From Rummeliibacillus pycnus_A (lineage in GTDB: Bacteria > Bacillota > Bacilli > Bacillales_A > Planococcaceae): 64,000 nt of DNA. Below the pieces are notes generated by a model that had not been told where the DNA came from, did not search any database, and saw only the letters and a program-made list of their open reading frames with translations. This document shows, one piece after another, positions 53,327-62,095 of this stretch; position 1 is the first letter of the stretch; each line of letters opens with the position of its first letter. The stretch spans positions 3,534,001 to 3,598,000 of the forward strand of contig NZ_CP132291.1 of the NCBI RefSeq assembly GCF_044359855.1. Direction: 5' to 3'. Made by a program: the position numbers and the translations under genes.

Positions 53327-54640
53327 ATGACACCAATAGTTAATGTAATCGGAGCAGGTTTGGCTGGTAGTGAAGCAGCTTGGCAAATTGCTAAAAGAGG
53401 AGTAAAAGTACGTCTTTATGAAATGCGACCAGTTAAACAAACACCTGCGCATCATACAGATAAATTTGCAGAACTCGTTTGTAGTAACTCTCTACGCGCA
53501 AATAATTTAACAAATGCTGTAGGCGTTATTAAAGAAGAGATGCGCCAAATGGAATCTATTATTATTGAAGCTGCAGATAATTGTTCTGTACCAGCTGGTG
53601 GTGCCCTTGCAGTAGATCGCCACGAGTTTTCAGGCTATATTACTGAAAAGGTGAAAAATCATCCACTTGTTGAAGTGATTCATGAAGAAGTAACAGAAAT
53701 TCCTGAAGATGGTATTACAGTAATTGCTACAGGTCCGCTTACTTCAAAAGCTTTAGCAGAAAAGATTCAGAATTTAACAGGTGAAGATTATTTATACTTC
53801 TATGATGCTGCAGCTCCAATTATCGAAAAAGACAGCATAGATATGGATAAAGTATATTTAAAATCACGTTATGACAAAGGGGAAGCGGCTTATTTAAACT
53901 GCCCAATGAATAAAGAAGAATTCTATGCTTTCCGTCAAGCGTTAGTAGAAGCTGAAAAAGCTCCATTAAACGAATTTGAAAAAGAAAAGTATTTTGAAGG
54001 TTGTATGCCAATTGAAGTAATGGCAGAACGTGGTGAAAAAACAATGTTATTCGGTCCGATGAAACCAGTTGGTCTTGAAGATCCGAAAACAGATAAACGT
54101 CCATATGCAGTTGTCCAACTTCGACAAGACGATGCAGCTGGTACACTTTACAATATTGTTGGGTTCCAAACACACTTAAAATGGGGCGAGCAAAAACGTG
54201 TATTTTCTATGATTCCAGGTTTAGAAAACGTTGAGATCGTTCGATATGGTGTAATGCATCGTAATACTTTTATCAACTCACCAAAAGCTATAGCACCAAC
54301 ATATCAATTAAAAAGTCGCCCGAATATTTTCTTTGCTGGTCAAATGACAGGTGTCGAAGGATATGTTGAATCAGCTGGAAGTGGATTAGTTGCAGGCGTG
54401 AACGCAGCTCATTTAGCATTACAACAAGATCTATGTATCTTCCCTGCTGAAACAGCTTTAGGAAGTATGGCTCGTTATATTACTGAAGCCGATTCAAAAC
54501 ATTTCCAACCAATGAATGTTAACTTTGGATTATTCCCAGCCTTAGGTGAAAAGATCAAATCAAAACAAGAACGTGGAGAAAAACATGCAGAACGTGCTTT
54601 AAACACTTTGCGTGATTTCAAAGCTTCTACGAATATTTAA
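53327..54640 (+). CDS. trmFO: tRNA uracil-54 C5-methyltransferase (folate/FAD-dependent) TrmFO
   Basis: Makes ribothymidine-54 in tRNA from 5,10-methylene-tetrahydrofolate, unlike the SAM-dependent TrmA. The 437-residue protein begins with the FAD motif VNVIGAGLAGSEAAWQIAKRG (about 4-24) and has the catalytic cysteines in ELVCSNSLRANN and KSRYDKGEAAYLNCPM. FFAGQMTGVEGYVESAGSGL is the second FAD signature. 30 bp after topA. Confidence 0.97.
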   Translation: MTPIVNVIGAGLAGSEAAWQIAKRGVKVRLYEMRPVKQTPAHHTDKFAELVCSNSLRANNLTNAVGVIKEEMRQMESIIIEAADNCSVPAGGALAVDRHEFSGYITEKVKNHPLVEVIHEEVTEIPEDGITVIATGPLTSKALAEKIQNLTGEDYLYFYDAAAPIIEKDSIDMDKVYLKSRYDKGEAAYLNCPMNKEEFYAFRQALVEAEKAPLNEFEKEKYFEGCMPIEVMAERGEKTMLFGPMKPVGLEDPKTDKRPYAVVQLRQDDAAGTLYNIVGFQTHLKWGEQKRVFSMIPGLENVEIVRYGVMHRNTFINSPKAIAPTYQLKSRPNIFFAGQMTGVEGYVESAGSGLVAGVNAAHLALQQDLCIFPAETALGSMARYITEADSKHFQPMNVNFGLFPALGEKIKSKQERGEKHAERALNTLRDFKASTNI

Positions 54641-54647
54641 TTTGCGT

Positions 54648-54686
54648 AAGTCCTTAAATGCTGTTATACTTTTAAGGGCTTTTTTC
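54648..54686 (+). terminator. Terminator after trmFO
   Basis: 11-bp stem with one G-U pair (54648-54658 with 54671-54681) followed by T-run. Confidence 0.85.
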
Positions 54687-54843
54687 TTTGCAACAGTTTT
54701 TCTTTGCTGAAATTTTTTTGCTCTAAATTATGTTTTTTAGATTAGAAAATTCCATAATTAGACATACTAACATAAAATATGTATGTGAAAAGGTAATGTA
54801 CACAAATATGTCATAAATCTACTGAAAATTGCCATAGTCTAAG

Positions 54844-54873
54844 TTGTTAGAAAGCGTTCTCACTTTATATAAT
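54844..54873 (+). promoter_or_regulatory. Promoter of xerC-hslV-hslU(-codY)
   Basis: TTGTTA (54844-54849), 18-bp spacer, TATAAT (54868-54873), 52 bp before the xerC start. Confidence 0.65.
54849..54862. promoter_or_regulatory. cre-like (CcpA) site inside the xerC promoter
   Basis: AGAAAGCGTTCTCA matches the 14-nt cre consensus TGWAANCGNTNNCA at all but the first position and sits in the promoter spacer. TTCTCAC (54857-54863) also pairs with GTGAGAA (54883-54889) across the -10. Confidence 0.4.
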
Positions 54874-54925
54874 TGATTGGCAGTGAGAAAATAGAATTGA
54901 GAACATGAGTAAATGAGGCGTTCCG

Positions 54926-55828
54926 ATGAACAACATACAATTTGATCAGGCAATTGAACAGTTTGTTACTTATATTCAACTAGAAAAAAACTTTTCACCT
55001 TTAACAGTTCGAGACTATCGAGCGGATATACTCGAATTTTTCGCATTTCTACAAGTAGAAGCTGTGGCGGATTTGGCTCAAGTCGAATACATACACGCTA
55101 GACTTTATGTAACTAAAATGTATGAAGAAAAAAAAGCGAGAACAACAATCTCAAGAAAGATTTCTTCTATCCGTTCCTTTTTTAAATTTTTAAATAAGGA
55201 ATATGATTTGGACGACACTGCATTTCAAGCATTATATCATCCCAAAAAAGAAGTAAGGTTACCACACTTTTTTTACGAAGAAGAACTAACAAAACTTTTC
55301 AAGGCCAATGAAGGTGCAGATTCAAAATCATTACGCAATATGGCTATCTTAGAGCTTCTATATGCTACTGGAATTCGTGTAAGCGAACTTACATCTATTG
55401 AATTAAAGGATATTGATTTTTCATTGAATATCCTTAGAGTGATGGGGAAAGGTAGAAAAGAGCGTTATGTACCATTTGGTCATTTTGCAGCAGAAGCAAT
55501 GCAACACTATTTAGAAGAGTCTCGTCCTAAACTTATAAAAGGCATACAGCATTCTGAGTTATTTGTTAATATGCGAGGTGGCGCTCTTACAGCTAGAGGC
55601 GTTCGCTTTATATTAAACGACATGATGAAACAAGCGGAGTTACATACATCAATACACCCGCATATGTTACGACACACCTTTGCAACGCACCTTTTAAATA
55701 ATGGAGCAGATTTAAGAACAGTTCAAGAATTATTAGGTCATTCAAGTTTGTCTTCAACGCAAGTTTATACGCATGTAACGAAAGAACATCTACGAAACAC
55801 ATATATGAATGCTCATCCCAGAGCTTAA
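54926..55828 (+). CDS. xerC: Tyrosine recombinase XerC (CodV)
   Basis: Resolves chromosome dimers at dif with XerD. The 300-residue protein has a SAM-like N-terminal core-binding domain (about 8-90) and a catalytic domain with arginine in ATGIRVSEL, lysine in GKGRKERYVP, HMLRHTFATHLL, LGHSSLSSTQVYTHV with the nucleophile tyrosine near 277. It is a housekeeping recombinase by context (xerC-hslVU-codY), not a phage integrase. GAGGCG precedes the ATG. Confidence 0.96.
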   Translation: MNNIQFDQAIEQFVTYIQLEKNFSPLTVRDYRADILEFFAFLQVEAVADLAQVEYIHARLYVTKMYEEKKARTTISRKISSIRSFFKFLNKEYDLDDTAFQALYHPKKEVRLPHFFYEEELTKLFKANEGADSKSLRNMAILELLYATGIRVSELTSIELKDIDFSLNILRVMGKGRKERYVPFGHFAAEAMQHYLEESRPKLIKGIQHSELFVNMRGGALTARGVRFILNDMMKQAELHTSIHPHMLRHTFATHLLNNGADLRTVQELLGHSSLSSTQVYTHVTKEHLRNTYMNAHPRA

Positions 55829-55851
55829 TATTTTGGAGGAGGTTTTAAAAA

Positions 55852-56397
55852 ATGGATTTGCACGCAACAACTATATTTGCTATTCAGCACAATGGTCAAA
55901 GTGCCATGGCGGGTGATGGTCAAGTTACACTAGGAAATTCTGTAGTTATGAAACATACTGCTAAAAAAGTACGTCGTTTATATAATGGTAAAGTACTTGC
56001 AGGTTTTGCTGGTTCTGTGGCAGATGCTTTTACATTATTTGAAATGTTCGAAAGTAGATTGATGGAGTATAATGGGAATTTACAACGCGCTGCAGTAGAA
56101 GTAGCAAAACAATGGCGTGGCGATAAAATGCTACAAAAGTTGGAAGCATTATTACTAGTCATGAATAGCGAGACTTTATTGCTAGTATCTGGATCGGGTG
56201 AAGTAATTGAACCAGATGACGGAATTTTAGCTATTGGTTCCGGAGGGAATTATGCATTGTCAGCTGGTAGAGCATTGAAACAATATGCTGGAGATCAGAT
56301 GAATGCAAAAGAAATTGCGAAGGCATCTTTAGAAATTGCAGCAGATATTTGTGTATTTACGAACCATAATATTATTGTGGAGGATCTAAAAATATGA
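55852..56397 (+). CDS. hslV: ATP-dependent protease subunit HslV (ClpQ/CodW)
   Basis: Proteolytic double-ring component of HslVU. The 181-residue protein begins MDLHATTIFAIQHNG and has MAGDGQVTLGNSVVMK, GFAGSVADAFTLFE and AIGSGGNYALSAGRAL. In B. subtilis CodW the mature protein starts with serine at residue 2; here residue 2 is Asp, and an in-frame TAA just upstream rules out a longer form. The nucleophile must therefore be Thr6 of the conserved TT pair after processing. GGAGGAGG precedes the ATG. Overlaps hslU by 4 bp. Confidence 0.96.
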   Translation: MDLHATTIFAIQHNGQSAMAGDGQVTLGNSVVMKHTAKKVRRLYNGKVLAGFAGSVADAFTLFEMFESRLMEYNGNLQRAAVEVAKQWRGDKMLQKLEALLLVMNSETLLLVSGSGEVIEPDDGILAIGSGGNYALSAGRALKQYAGDQMNAKEIAKASLEIAADICVFTNHNIIVEDLKI

Positions 56398-57791
56398 CAC
56401 AACAAAAAACCCCTAGAGAAATGTTGGAGTATTTGAATCGTTATATTGTAGGCCAAAACCAAGCTAAACGAGCAGTTGCTGTAGCACTTCGTAATCGTTA
56501 TCGTAGACAATTACTTTCTGAAGAGATGAAAAACGAAGTAATACCAAAAAACATTTTAATGATTGGTCCAACTGGTGTTGGTAAAACTGAAATTGCTAGA
56601 CGTATTGCTCGCCTTGTGAAAGCTCCATTTCTTAAAGTAGAAGCCACAAAATTTACTGAAGTAGGCTATGTTGGGCGTGATGTAGAATCCATGGTTCGAG
56701 ATTTGGTTGAAATCTCTAATCGACTAGTAAAAGAAGAGAAACAAGAAGAAGTTAAAGAACAAGCTGAAAGTTTGGCAAATGATCAAATTGTTAAGCTGCT
56801 AGTACCTAGTATGCGTAAGAAGCAAACAACGCAAAATCCTTTTGAAGCTCTCTTTGGTCAAAAAAATGACACATCAGAAGAGAATACAGAAGAAGATAAA
56901 CAAGTTACCTTAAAACGTTCTCAAATAGCCGATAATTTACGCGATGGGAAATTAGAAAACGAATGGGTAACTATAGAAGTAACAGAACAACAAACCAATA
57001 TGATGGGTATGTTCCCAGGTGGCGGAATGGATATGGGTGGAACGAATATGGGCGATATGCTTTCGAGTTTAATGCCACCTAAAAAGAAAAAACGCCGCTT
57101 ACAAGTAAAAGATGCTAGACGTATCTTAACAATCGAAGAAGCAAACAAACTGATTGATAGCGATGAGGTATCAGAAGAAGCTATTCTTCGAGCTGAACAA
57201 TCTGGTATTATTTTTATTGATGAAATTGATAAAATAGCGACAAGAAGCAACAGTAGTGGTGGGAATGCAAATGTTTCACGTGAAGGTGTTCAACGTGATA
57301 TTTTGCCAATTGTAGAAGGCTCAACTGTAAATACGAAATATGGTCCTGTGAGAACAGACTTTATGTTATTTATGGCAGCAGGAGCGTTCCATATGTCAAA
57401 ACCATCTGATTTGATACCTGAATTACAAGGGCGATTCCCGATTCGTGTAGAATTAGAAAAGTTGACGAAGGAAGATTTTGTACGGATTTTAAAAGAGCCA
57501 GATCATTCACTTATCTTACAATATCAAGCTTTACTTGCTACTGAAGGTGTTGATATTGTATTTACAGATGAAGCAATCGAACGTATTGCTGAAATTGCAA
57601 CAAATGTAAACCAAGATTCAGACAATATTGGTGCAAGACGTTTGCATACTATTGTTGAACGACTTTTAGAAGAGCTTTCCTTCGAAGCTGCAGATATTTC
57701 ACCAGCACATATAGAAATTACTGAAAACTATGTTGACCAAAAACTTACCGAAATTGTCAAGAATAAAGATTTGTCACAGTTTATTTTATAG
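56394..57791 (+). CDS. hslU: ATP-dependent protease ATPase subunit HslU (ClpY/CodX)
   Basis: AAA+ unfoldase that feeds HslV. The 465-residue protein has Walker A GPTGVGKTEIARRIA (about 60-74), the HslU pore motif GYVGRDVESM, an I domain (about 110-245) with a Met/Gly-rich stretch around MGMFPGGGMDMGGTNMG, Walker B IIFIDEIDKIA, and the C-terminal QFIL tail that docks into HslV. ATGA overlap with hslV. The codY promoter begins inside its last codons. Confidence 0.97.
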   Translation: MTQQKTPREMLEYLNRYIVGQNQAKRAVAVALRNRYRRQLLSEEMKNEVIPKNILMIGPTGVGKTEIARRIARLVKAPFLKVEATKFTEVGYVGRDVESMVRDLVEISNRLVKEEKQEEVKEQAESLANDQIVKLLVPSMRKKQTTQNPFEALFGQKNDTSEENTEEDKQVTLKRSQIADNLRDGKLENEWVTIEVTEQQTNMMGMFPGGGMDMGGTNMGDMLSSLMPPKKKKRRLQVKDARRILTIEEANKLIDSDEVSEEAILRAEQSGIIFIDEIDKIATRSNSSGGNANVSREGVQRDILPIVEGSTVNTKYGPVRTDFMLFMAAGAFHMSKPSDLIPELQGRFPIRVELEKLTKEDFVRILKEPDHSLILQYQALLATEGVDIVFTDEAIERIAEIATNVNQDSDNIGARRLHTIVERLLEELSFEAADISPAHIEITENYVDQKLTEIVKNKDLSQFIL

Positions 57792-57799
57792 TTTATAAT
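57771..57799 (+). promoter_or_regulatory. Promoter of codY
   Basis: TTGTCA (57771-57776, inside hslU), 17-bp spacer, TATAAT (57794-57799). It allows codY to be transcribed independently of the xerC operon. Confidence 0.7.
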
Positions 57800-57804
57800 C
57801 TAAG

Positions 57805-57844
57805 ATATTGCATAAAATTTAAAACCTTTTGAATATTGCATAAA
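57805..57844 (+). repeat. Direct repeat in the codY leader
   Basis: Two identical 12-nt copies of ATATTGCATAAA (57805-57816 and 57833-57844), 28 bp apart, directly after the codY -10. Candidate regulatory sites. Confidence 0.6.
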
Positions 57845-57875
57845 TTAAGGAAAATTTACAGGAGGCTAAATAAAA

Positions 57876-58655
57876 ATGAATTTATTAGCTAAAACAAGAA
57901 GAATTAATTCGATGCTTCAAGCATCAGCAGGTAAACCAGTTAACTTTAAAGAAATGGCTGAAACACTTGGTGAAGTAATCGAAAGTAACGTATATATCGT
58001 AAGCCGTAAAGGTAAATTACTAGGTATAGCTGCAAATCAACAAATTGAAAACGAACGTTTGAAAAAAATGCTTGAAGATCGTCAATTCCCAGAAGAATAC
58101 ACTCGCCACTTATACGACTTCTCTGAAACTGCTTCTAACTTAGATGTCTTCGATGAACATAGTGCATTCCCCGTTGAAACTCAAGAAGTATTTAAATCTG
58201 GTTTAACAACAATTGTACCAATTAATGGTGGCGGAGAACGTTTAGGGACACTAGTACTTGCACGTTTAGAAAGTAAATTTGAAGATGACGATTTAATCCT
58301 AGCTGAATATGGCGCAACTGTAGTAGGTATGGAAATCCTTCGTGAAAAAGCGGAAGAAATTGAAGAAGAAGCTCGTAGTAAAGCTGTTGTTCAAATGGCT
58401 ATTAACTCACTATCTTACAGTGAACTTGAAGCAATTGAACATATCTTTGAAGAATTAGATGGTTCAGAAGGATTATTAGTTGCATCTAAAATTGCGGATC
58501 GAGTTGGAATTACTCGTTCAGTAATCGTTAATGCTTTACGTAAATTAGAATCTGCGGGCGTTATCGAATCACGCTCATTAGGTATGAAAGGTACTTATAT
58601 TAAAGTATTGAATAGTAAATTTTTAAATGCATTAGCTGAAATCAAAATGCGTTAA
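57876..58655 (+). CDS. codY: GTP- and branched-chain amino acid-sensing repressor CodY
   Basis: Global regulator of nutrient response, repressing amino-acid, competence, sporulation and motility genes in rich conditions. The 259-residue protein has an N-terminal GAF domain (about 1-150, isoleucine/valine binding) with EYTRHLYDFSETASNLDVF, and a C-terminal winged helix with ASKIADRVGITRSVIVNALR at about 204-223. AGGAGG precedes the ATG. It neighbours the fla/che operon, a known CodY target in B. subtilis. Confidence 0.98.
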   Translation: MNLLAKTRRINSMLQASAGKPVNFKEMAETLGEVIESNVYIVSRKGKLLGIAANQQIENERLKKMLEDRQFPEEYTRHLYDFSETASNLDVFDEHSAFPVETQEVFKSGLTTIVPINGGGERLGTLVLARLESKFEDDDLILAEYGATVVGMEILREKAEEIEEEARSKAVVQMAINSLSYSELEAIEHIFEELDGSEGLLVASKIADRVGITRSVIVNALRKLESAGVIESRSLGMKGTYIKVLNSKFLNALAEIKMR

Positions 58656-58666
58656 TGAAATAACTA

Positions 58667-58705
58667 AAAAAAACCTTTTCTGTAACAAACAGAAAAGGTT
58701 TTTTT
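58667..58705 (+). terminator. Terminator after codY
   Basis: 17-bp perfect stem (58667-58683 with 58689-58705) with A-run and T-run. Confidence 0.92.
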
Positions 58706-59232
58706 CGTCTGTAAAGCTAATAAACATTCAAAATGTGTTACCACTTAATTATCAAGTATGATGCCGGTTTTTAACAAACTAAACTCCTAAGTTTCACTTA
58801 TGACTAATTAATTGTATGAATAGTAGTTATTTTGAATTATTATTTCAGTTTAATATCATTTTTTTAATAAAAATATGATATTTACCTTCCGTAATGACTT
58901 TTAGAGTGAAATGAAAATTAGCAGGAAGAAAGTAAGAGAAAAATTTTGCCAAAAATATATTATAAAAGTGAGTTTTTAACATCGAAAAAGATGCAATAGC
59001 CTATATTTTATCGTTTTCTACTATATATATAGTGAAAATATACTGTGATTACAAAGTATCAATAAATGTACGTAAAAAATGCTGTAGCTACCATTTTTTA
59101 TATAAAAATAGTTTATTTGTCCTATTAAAAAGATGCTATAAATGATAGACACTTTATAACATCTTTATTACAATTAGAACGTGATGAAATATTAGAGAAT
59201 TTGACATTTTAAGTCGAATTGAGGTGAACGAT
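58706..59232. other. Long AT-rich region upstream of the fla/che operon
   Basis: 527 bp, very AT-rich, no credible ORF. It contains the flgB promoter at 59146-59174, a 14-bp perfect palindrome of alternating AT with ACT/AGT ends at 59020-59033, and a weak CodY-box-like sequence at 58942-58956 (11 of 15 matches to AATTTTCWGAAAATT). The length suggests several regulator sites. Confidence 0.5.
59146..59174 (+). promoter_or_regulatory. Sigma-A promoter of the fla/che operon
   Basis: TAGACA (59146-59151), 17-bp spacer, TACAAT (59169-59174), one mismatch in each hexamer, about 50 bp from the flgB start. Confidence 0.65.
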
Positions 59233-59622
59233 TTGAGCTTTTTTGGAGGCACTATAAGTAATATTGAAAATGGATTGTCATATTCTAGCGTAAAACAAAA
59301 AACAATAGCACAAAATATAGCAAATGTTGATACACCTAACTATAAAGCTAAAGATGTAAGCTTTAGTAAAATGTTGTCAGATGCTCAAGACTCATACATA
59401 AAAGCGTATCGGACTAACGATAAGCATATTGATTTTCAAACAGATCCCCAAACACCAGGTGTATATAGTTACTCTAATTTGAGTTATAGAGAAAATGGGA
59501 ATGGTGTGGATATGGATAAAGAACAGGCAAGTTTAGCGAAAAATACAATTTATTATAATGCATTAATCGATCGAGTTAATGGTAAGTTGAATTCACTATT
59601 AACCGTTGCTAAAGGAGGATAA
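59233..59622 (+). CDS. flgB: Flagellar basal-body rod protein FlgB
   Basis: Proximal rod protein. I choose the TTG at 59233 (129 residues, MSFFGGTISNIENGLSYSS) with TTGAGGTG about 7 bp upstream; the GTG at 59224 lies inside that ribosome site. QKTIAQNIANVDTPNYKAKDV is the conserved rod-protein N-terminal motif. First gene of the fla/che operon; flgC follows 2 bp later. Confidence 0.96.
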   Translation: MSFFGGTISNIENGLSYSSVKQKTIAQNIANVDTPNYKAKDVSFSKMLSDAQDSYIKAYRTNDKHIDFQTDPQTPGVYSYSNLSYRENGNGVDMDKEQASLAKNTIYYNALIDRVNGKLNSLLTVAKGG

Positions 59623-59624
59623 AT

Positions 59625-60086
59625 ATGACGATTTTCCAAAGTATGGACACTACTGGATCTGCTTTGACTGCACAACGACTTCGAATGGATGTAATTTCTT
59701 CTAATATGGCGAATGTCGATACAACACGTGCAAAAAAGGTAAATGGTGAATGGGTTCCCTACACAAGAAAAACTGTATCCTTAGTTCCAAAAGAAAATTC
59801 GTTTTCAAATTACCTAAATGTAGCTATGGGGAGTGGTGGAAATGCATCGGTGGGAAATGGTGTGAAAGTTACAAGTATTAATGAGGATACTAAAACCCCA
59901 TATAAACTCGTTTATGACCCAACTAATCCAGATGCAAATAAAGATGGGTATGTTCAGACTTCAAATGTAGATCCATTAAAAGAAATGGTAGATTTAATTT
60001 CAGCAACAAGATCTTATGAAGCAAACGTAACCGTATTTAATGCCAATAAATCAATGCTATCTAAAGCGCTTGAAATTGGTAAGTAA
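59625..60086 (+). CDS. flgC: Flagellar basal-body rod protein FlgC
   Basis: Proximal rod protein of 153 residues. It has ALTAQRLRMDVISSNMANVDT at the N-terminus (rod/hook family signature) and ends with ATRSYEANVTVFNANKSMLSKAL, the C-terminal heptad helix. AAAGGAGGA precedes the ATG. Confidence 0.97.
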   Translation: MTIFQSMDTTGSALTAQRLRMDVISSNMANVDTTRAKKVNGEWVPYTRKTVSLVPKENSFSNYLNVAMGSGGNASVGNGVKVTSINEDTKTPYKLVYDPTNPDANKDGYVQTSNVDPLKEMVDLISATRSYEANVTVFNANKSMLSKALEIGK

Positions 60087-60112
60087 TTTTAACTAAGGAA
60101 GGATGAGGAACA

Positions 60113-60415
60113 ATGGCGATTTCACAAGTTTCTATTACACAACCAGTTCAACCAACGTTGACGCAAACAGTGTCACAGACAATTCCGTCAAATAAAGAAA
60201 GCTTTGGATCGGTATTGAAAAATGCTATTTCTGCCGTTAATGATAGTCAAATAGCTTCTGATAAGATGACAGATAAATTAGTAAATGGAGAAAATGTAGA
60301 GCTTCATGATGTAATGATTTCTGCTCAAAAGGCGAATATCACATTAAATACCGCATTACAGGTTCGCAACAAAGTAGTAGAAGCTTACCAAGAAATCATG
60401 CGAATGACAGTTTAA
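60113..60415 (+). CDS. fliE: Flagellar hook-basal body protein FliE
   Basis: Links the MS ring to the rod. The 100-residue protein is typical in size, with a Gln/Thr-rich N-terminus and the conserved C-terminal VELHDVMISAQKANITLNTA and VRNKVVEAYQEIMRM. AAGGAAGGATGAGG lies upstream of the ATG. Confidence 0.96.
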   Translation: MAISQVSITQPVQPTLTQTVSQTIPSNKESFGSVLKNAISAVNDSQIASDKMTDKLVNGENVELHDVMISAQKANITLNTALQVRNKVVEAYQEIMRMTV

Positions 60416-60475
60416 TAGAAAGGTTATCGCAATGTTATAAGAATTTGAAACAGTCACTATAACCGGAGGCTTAAA

Positions 60476-62080
60476 ATGAATGAAAGACTAAAGAATATCA
60501 AAACCAAATTCGGTGGGTTTTGGGGTAGTCGAACAAAAGTGCAAAAAGGTACAATTATCGGTTCAATTCTAGCTGTATTATTAATTGCTTCTATTATTAC
60601 ATACTTTGCTACGAGAGTAACATATGCACCTTTATATTCAGACTTATCAGCTGCTGAAGTTGGACAAATTAAAGAACAGTTAGATTCAAAAGGAGTTAAG
60701 TATCAAGTAACAAATGGTGGAACTGCTATTGCAGTACCAGCGGATCAAGTAGATAACTTAAAAGTAGATTTAGCATCACAAGGATATCCACAATCTGGCC
60801 AAATTGATTACTCTTTCTTCTCAAAAAATGCAGGCTTCGGTATGACAGATAATGAGTTTAATGTATTAAAATTAGCATCTATGCAAACAGAACTTGCAAA
60901 CCTTATGAAGGAAGTAAAAGGTGTCAAAGACGCAAAAGTAATGCTTACATTACCTCAACAAGGCGTATTCGTTAGTGATACGCAACAAGAAGCTAGTGCT
61001 TCCATCGTATTAAACACTGAGCCAGGCTATCAGTTTACAGATTCACAAATTCAAACATTATATAATTTAGCATCAAAAAGTGTGCCTAACTTAAAACCTG
61101 AAAATATTGTTATTACAAACCAGTATTTTGAATACTACGATTTAAATTCACAAGGTTCATCTTTATCTGGGAATGGTATAGCATCATCAGATGCAGAGAA
61201 ACAGTTAGCAGTAAAAAAACAAATAGAACGTGATCTTCAACGTCAAGTTCAAACAATGCTTGGACAATTAATGGGAGCTGGGAAAGCGGCTGTCTCGGTA
61301 ACGACTGATATTGACTTTACACAAGAAAAACGAAAAGAAGATTTAGTTGAACCAGTTGACAAAAAGAATATGGCTGGTATCCAAATCAGTGCCCAAAAGA
61401 TTAGTGAAACTTATACAGGTGCAGGAGCTGCTGCAGGTGGAACACCAGAAGCAGGGCAAAGTACAGATAATTTTACTAATTATCAATCATCAACTAACGG
61501 TAACGGTGATTATGAAAAAACGCAAGATACAGTTAACTACGAAGTAAATCGTATTCACCGACAAATTCAAGAAAGTCCTTATCGTATTCGTGATATTGGA
61601 ATTCAAGTGTTGATTGAACCACCAAAACCAAATGATCCAACATCATTGCCAGCTTCTACACAAACAGATATTAAAAATATGCTTAATTCAGTTGTACGTA
61701 CTTCAATTGATAAGAATGAAGCTGGACAGTTAACAAATGCACAATTAAATCAAAAAGTGACAGTTGGCGTTGAAAAATTAAATGGAAATATGACGCCAGT
61801 TGTAACTCAAAGTTCAATTCCGTGGTGGATATGGGTTGTTGGCGGTATTTTACTAGTCGTGATTATTCTATTAGTTTTCTTTATTATTCGTTCAAGAAGA
61901 CAAGAAGAATATGAAGATGATGAATACGAATATGAAGATGATGAATCTTTAGAAGTAGATGATATTTCTGAAGAAAAAGAAACCGAAACGACACTACGTC
62001 GAAAACAACTCGAAAAGATGGCCAAAGAAAAACCAGATGAGTTTGCAAAATTATTAAGAACTTGGATTTCAGAAGATTAG
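60476..62080 (+). CDS. fliF: Flagellar MS-ring protein FliF
   Basis: Membrane ring on which the motor is built. The 534-residue protein has two membrane spans, about 24-43 (GSILAVLLIASIITYFATRV) and about 447-468 (WWIWVVGGILLVVIILLVFF), flanking the large extracytoplasmic ring-building domain with YAPLYSDLSAAEVGQI and DNEFNVLKLASMQTELA. The C-terminal cytoplasmic tail is strongly acidic (EYEDDEYEYEDDE) and ends with the FliG-binding segment. CGGAGGC precedes the ATG. Confidence 0.97.
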   Translation: MNERLKNIKTKFGGFWGSRTKVQKGTIIGSILAVLLIASIITYFATRVTYAPLYSDLSAAEVGQIKEQLDSKGVKYQVTNGGTAIAVPADQVDNLKVDLASQGYPQSGQIDYSFFSKNAGFGMTDNEFNVLKLASMQTELANLMKEVKGVKDAKVMLTLPQQGVFVSDTQQEASASIVLNTEPGYQFTDSQIQTLYNLASKSVPNLKPENIVITNQYFEYYDLNSQGSSLSGNGIASSDAEKQLAVKKQIERDLQRQVQTMLGQLMGAGKAAVSVTTDIDFTQEKRKEDLVEPVDKKNMAGIQISAQKISETYTGAGAAAGGTPEAGQSTDNFTNYQSSTNGNGDYEKTQDTVNYEVNRIHRQIQESPYRIRDIGIQVLIEPPKPNDPTSLPASTQTDIKNMLNSVVRTSIDKNEAGQLTNAQLNQKVTVGVEKLNGNMTPVVTQSSIPWWIWVVGGILLVVIILLVFFIIRSRRQEEYEDDEYEYEDDESLEVDDISEEKETETTLRRKQLEKMAKEKPDEFAKLLRTWISED

Positions 62081-62095
62081 TGGGAGGTTTAAGCT

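Larger units (their letters stand above)
54687..54925. other. AT-rich intergenic region upstream of xerC
   Basis: No ORF. The distal part holds a promoter with a cre-like element in its spacer and inverted repeats over the -10; nothing recognisable is seen between 54690 and 54840. Confidence 0.5.

Noticed and set aside
54926..55828. Phage or integron integrase
   Set aside because: Tyrosine recombinase motifs are present, but the xerC-hslVU-codY context and lack of phage genes or att sites identify the housekeeping XerC.
58763..58776. Possible sigma-D promoter (GCCGGTTT) downstream of codY
   Set aside because: The -10 has 6 of 8 matches but no TAAA-type -35 at the right distance, and it lies about 460 bp from flgB; the sigma-A match at 59146-59174 is better.
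59206..59211. TTGACA just before flgB
   Set aside because: Approximate position; a -10 at the right distance would fall inside the flgB start, with no matching hexamer.
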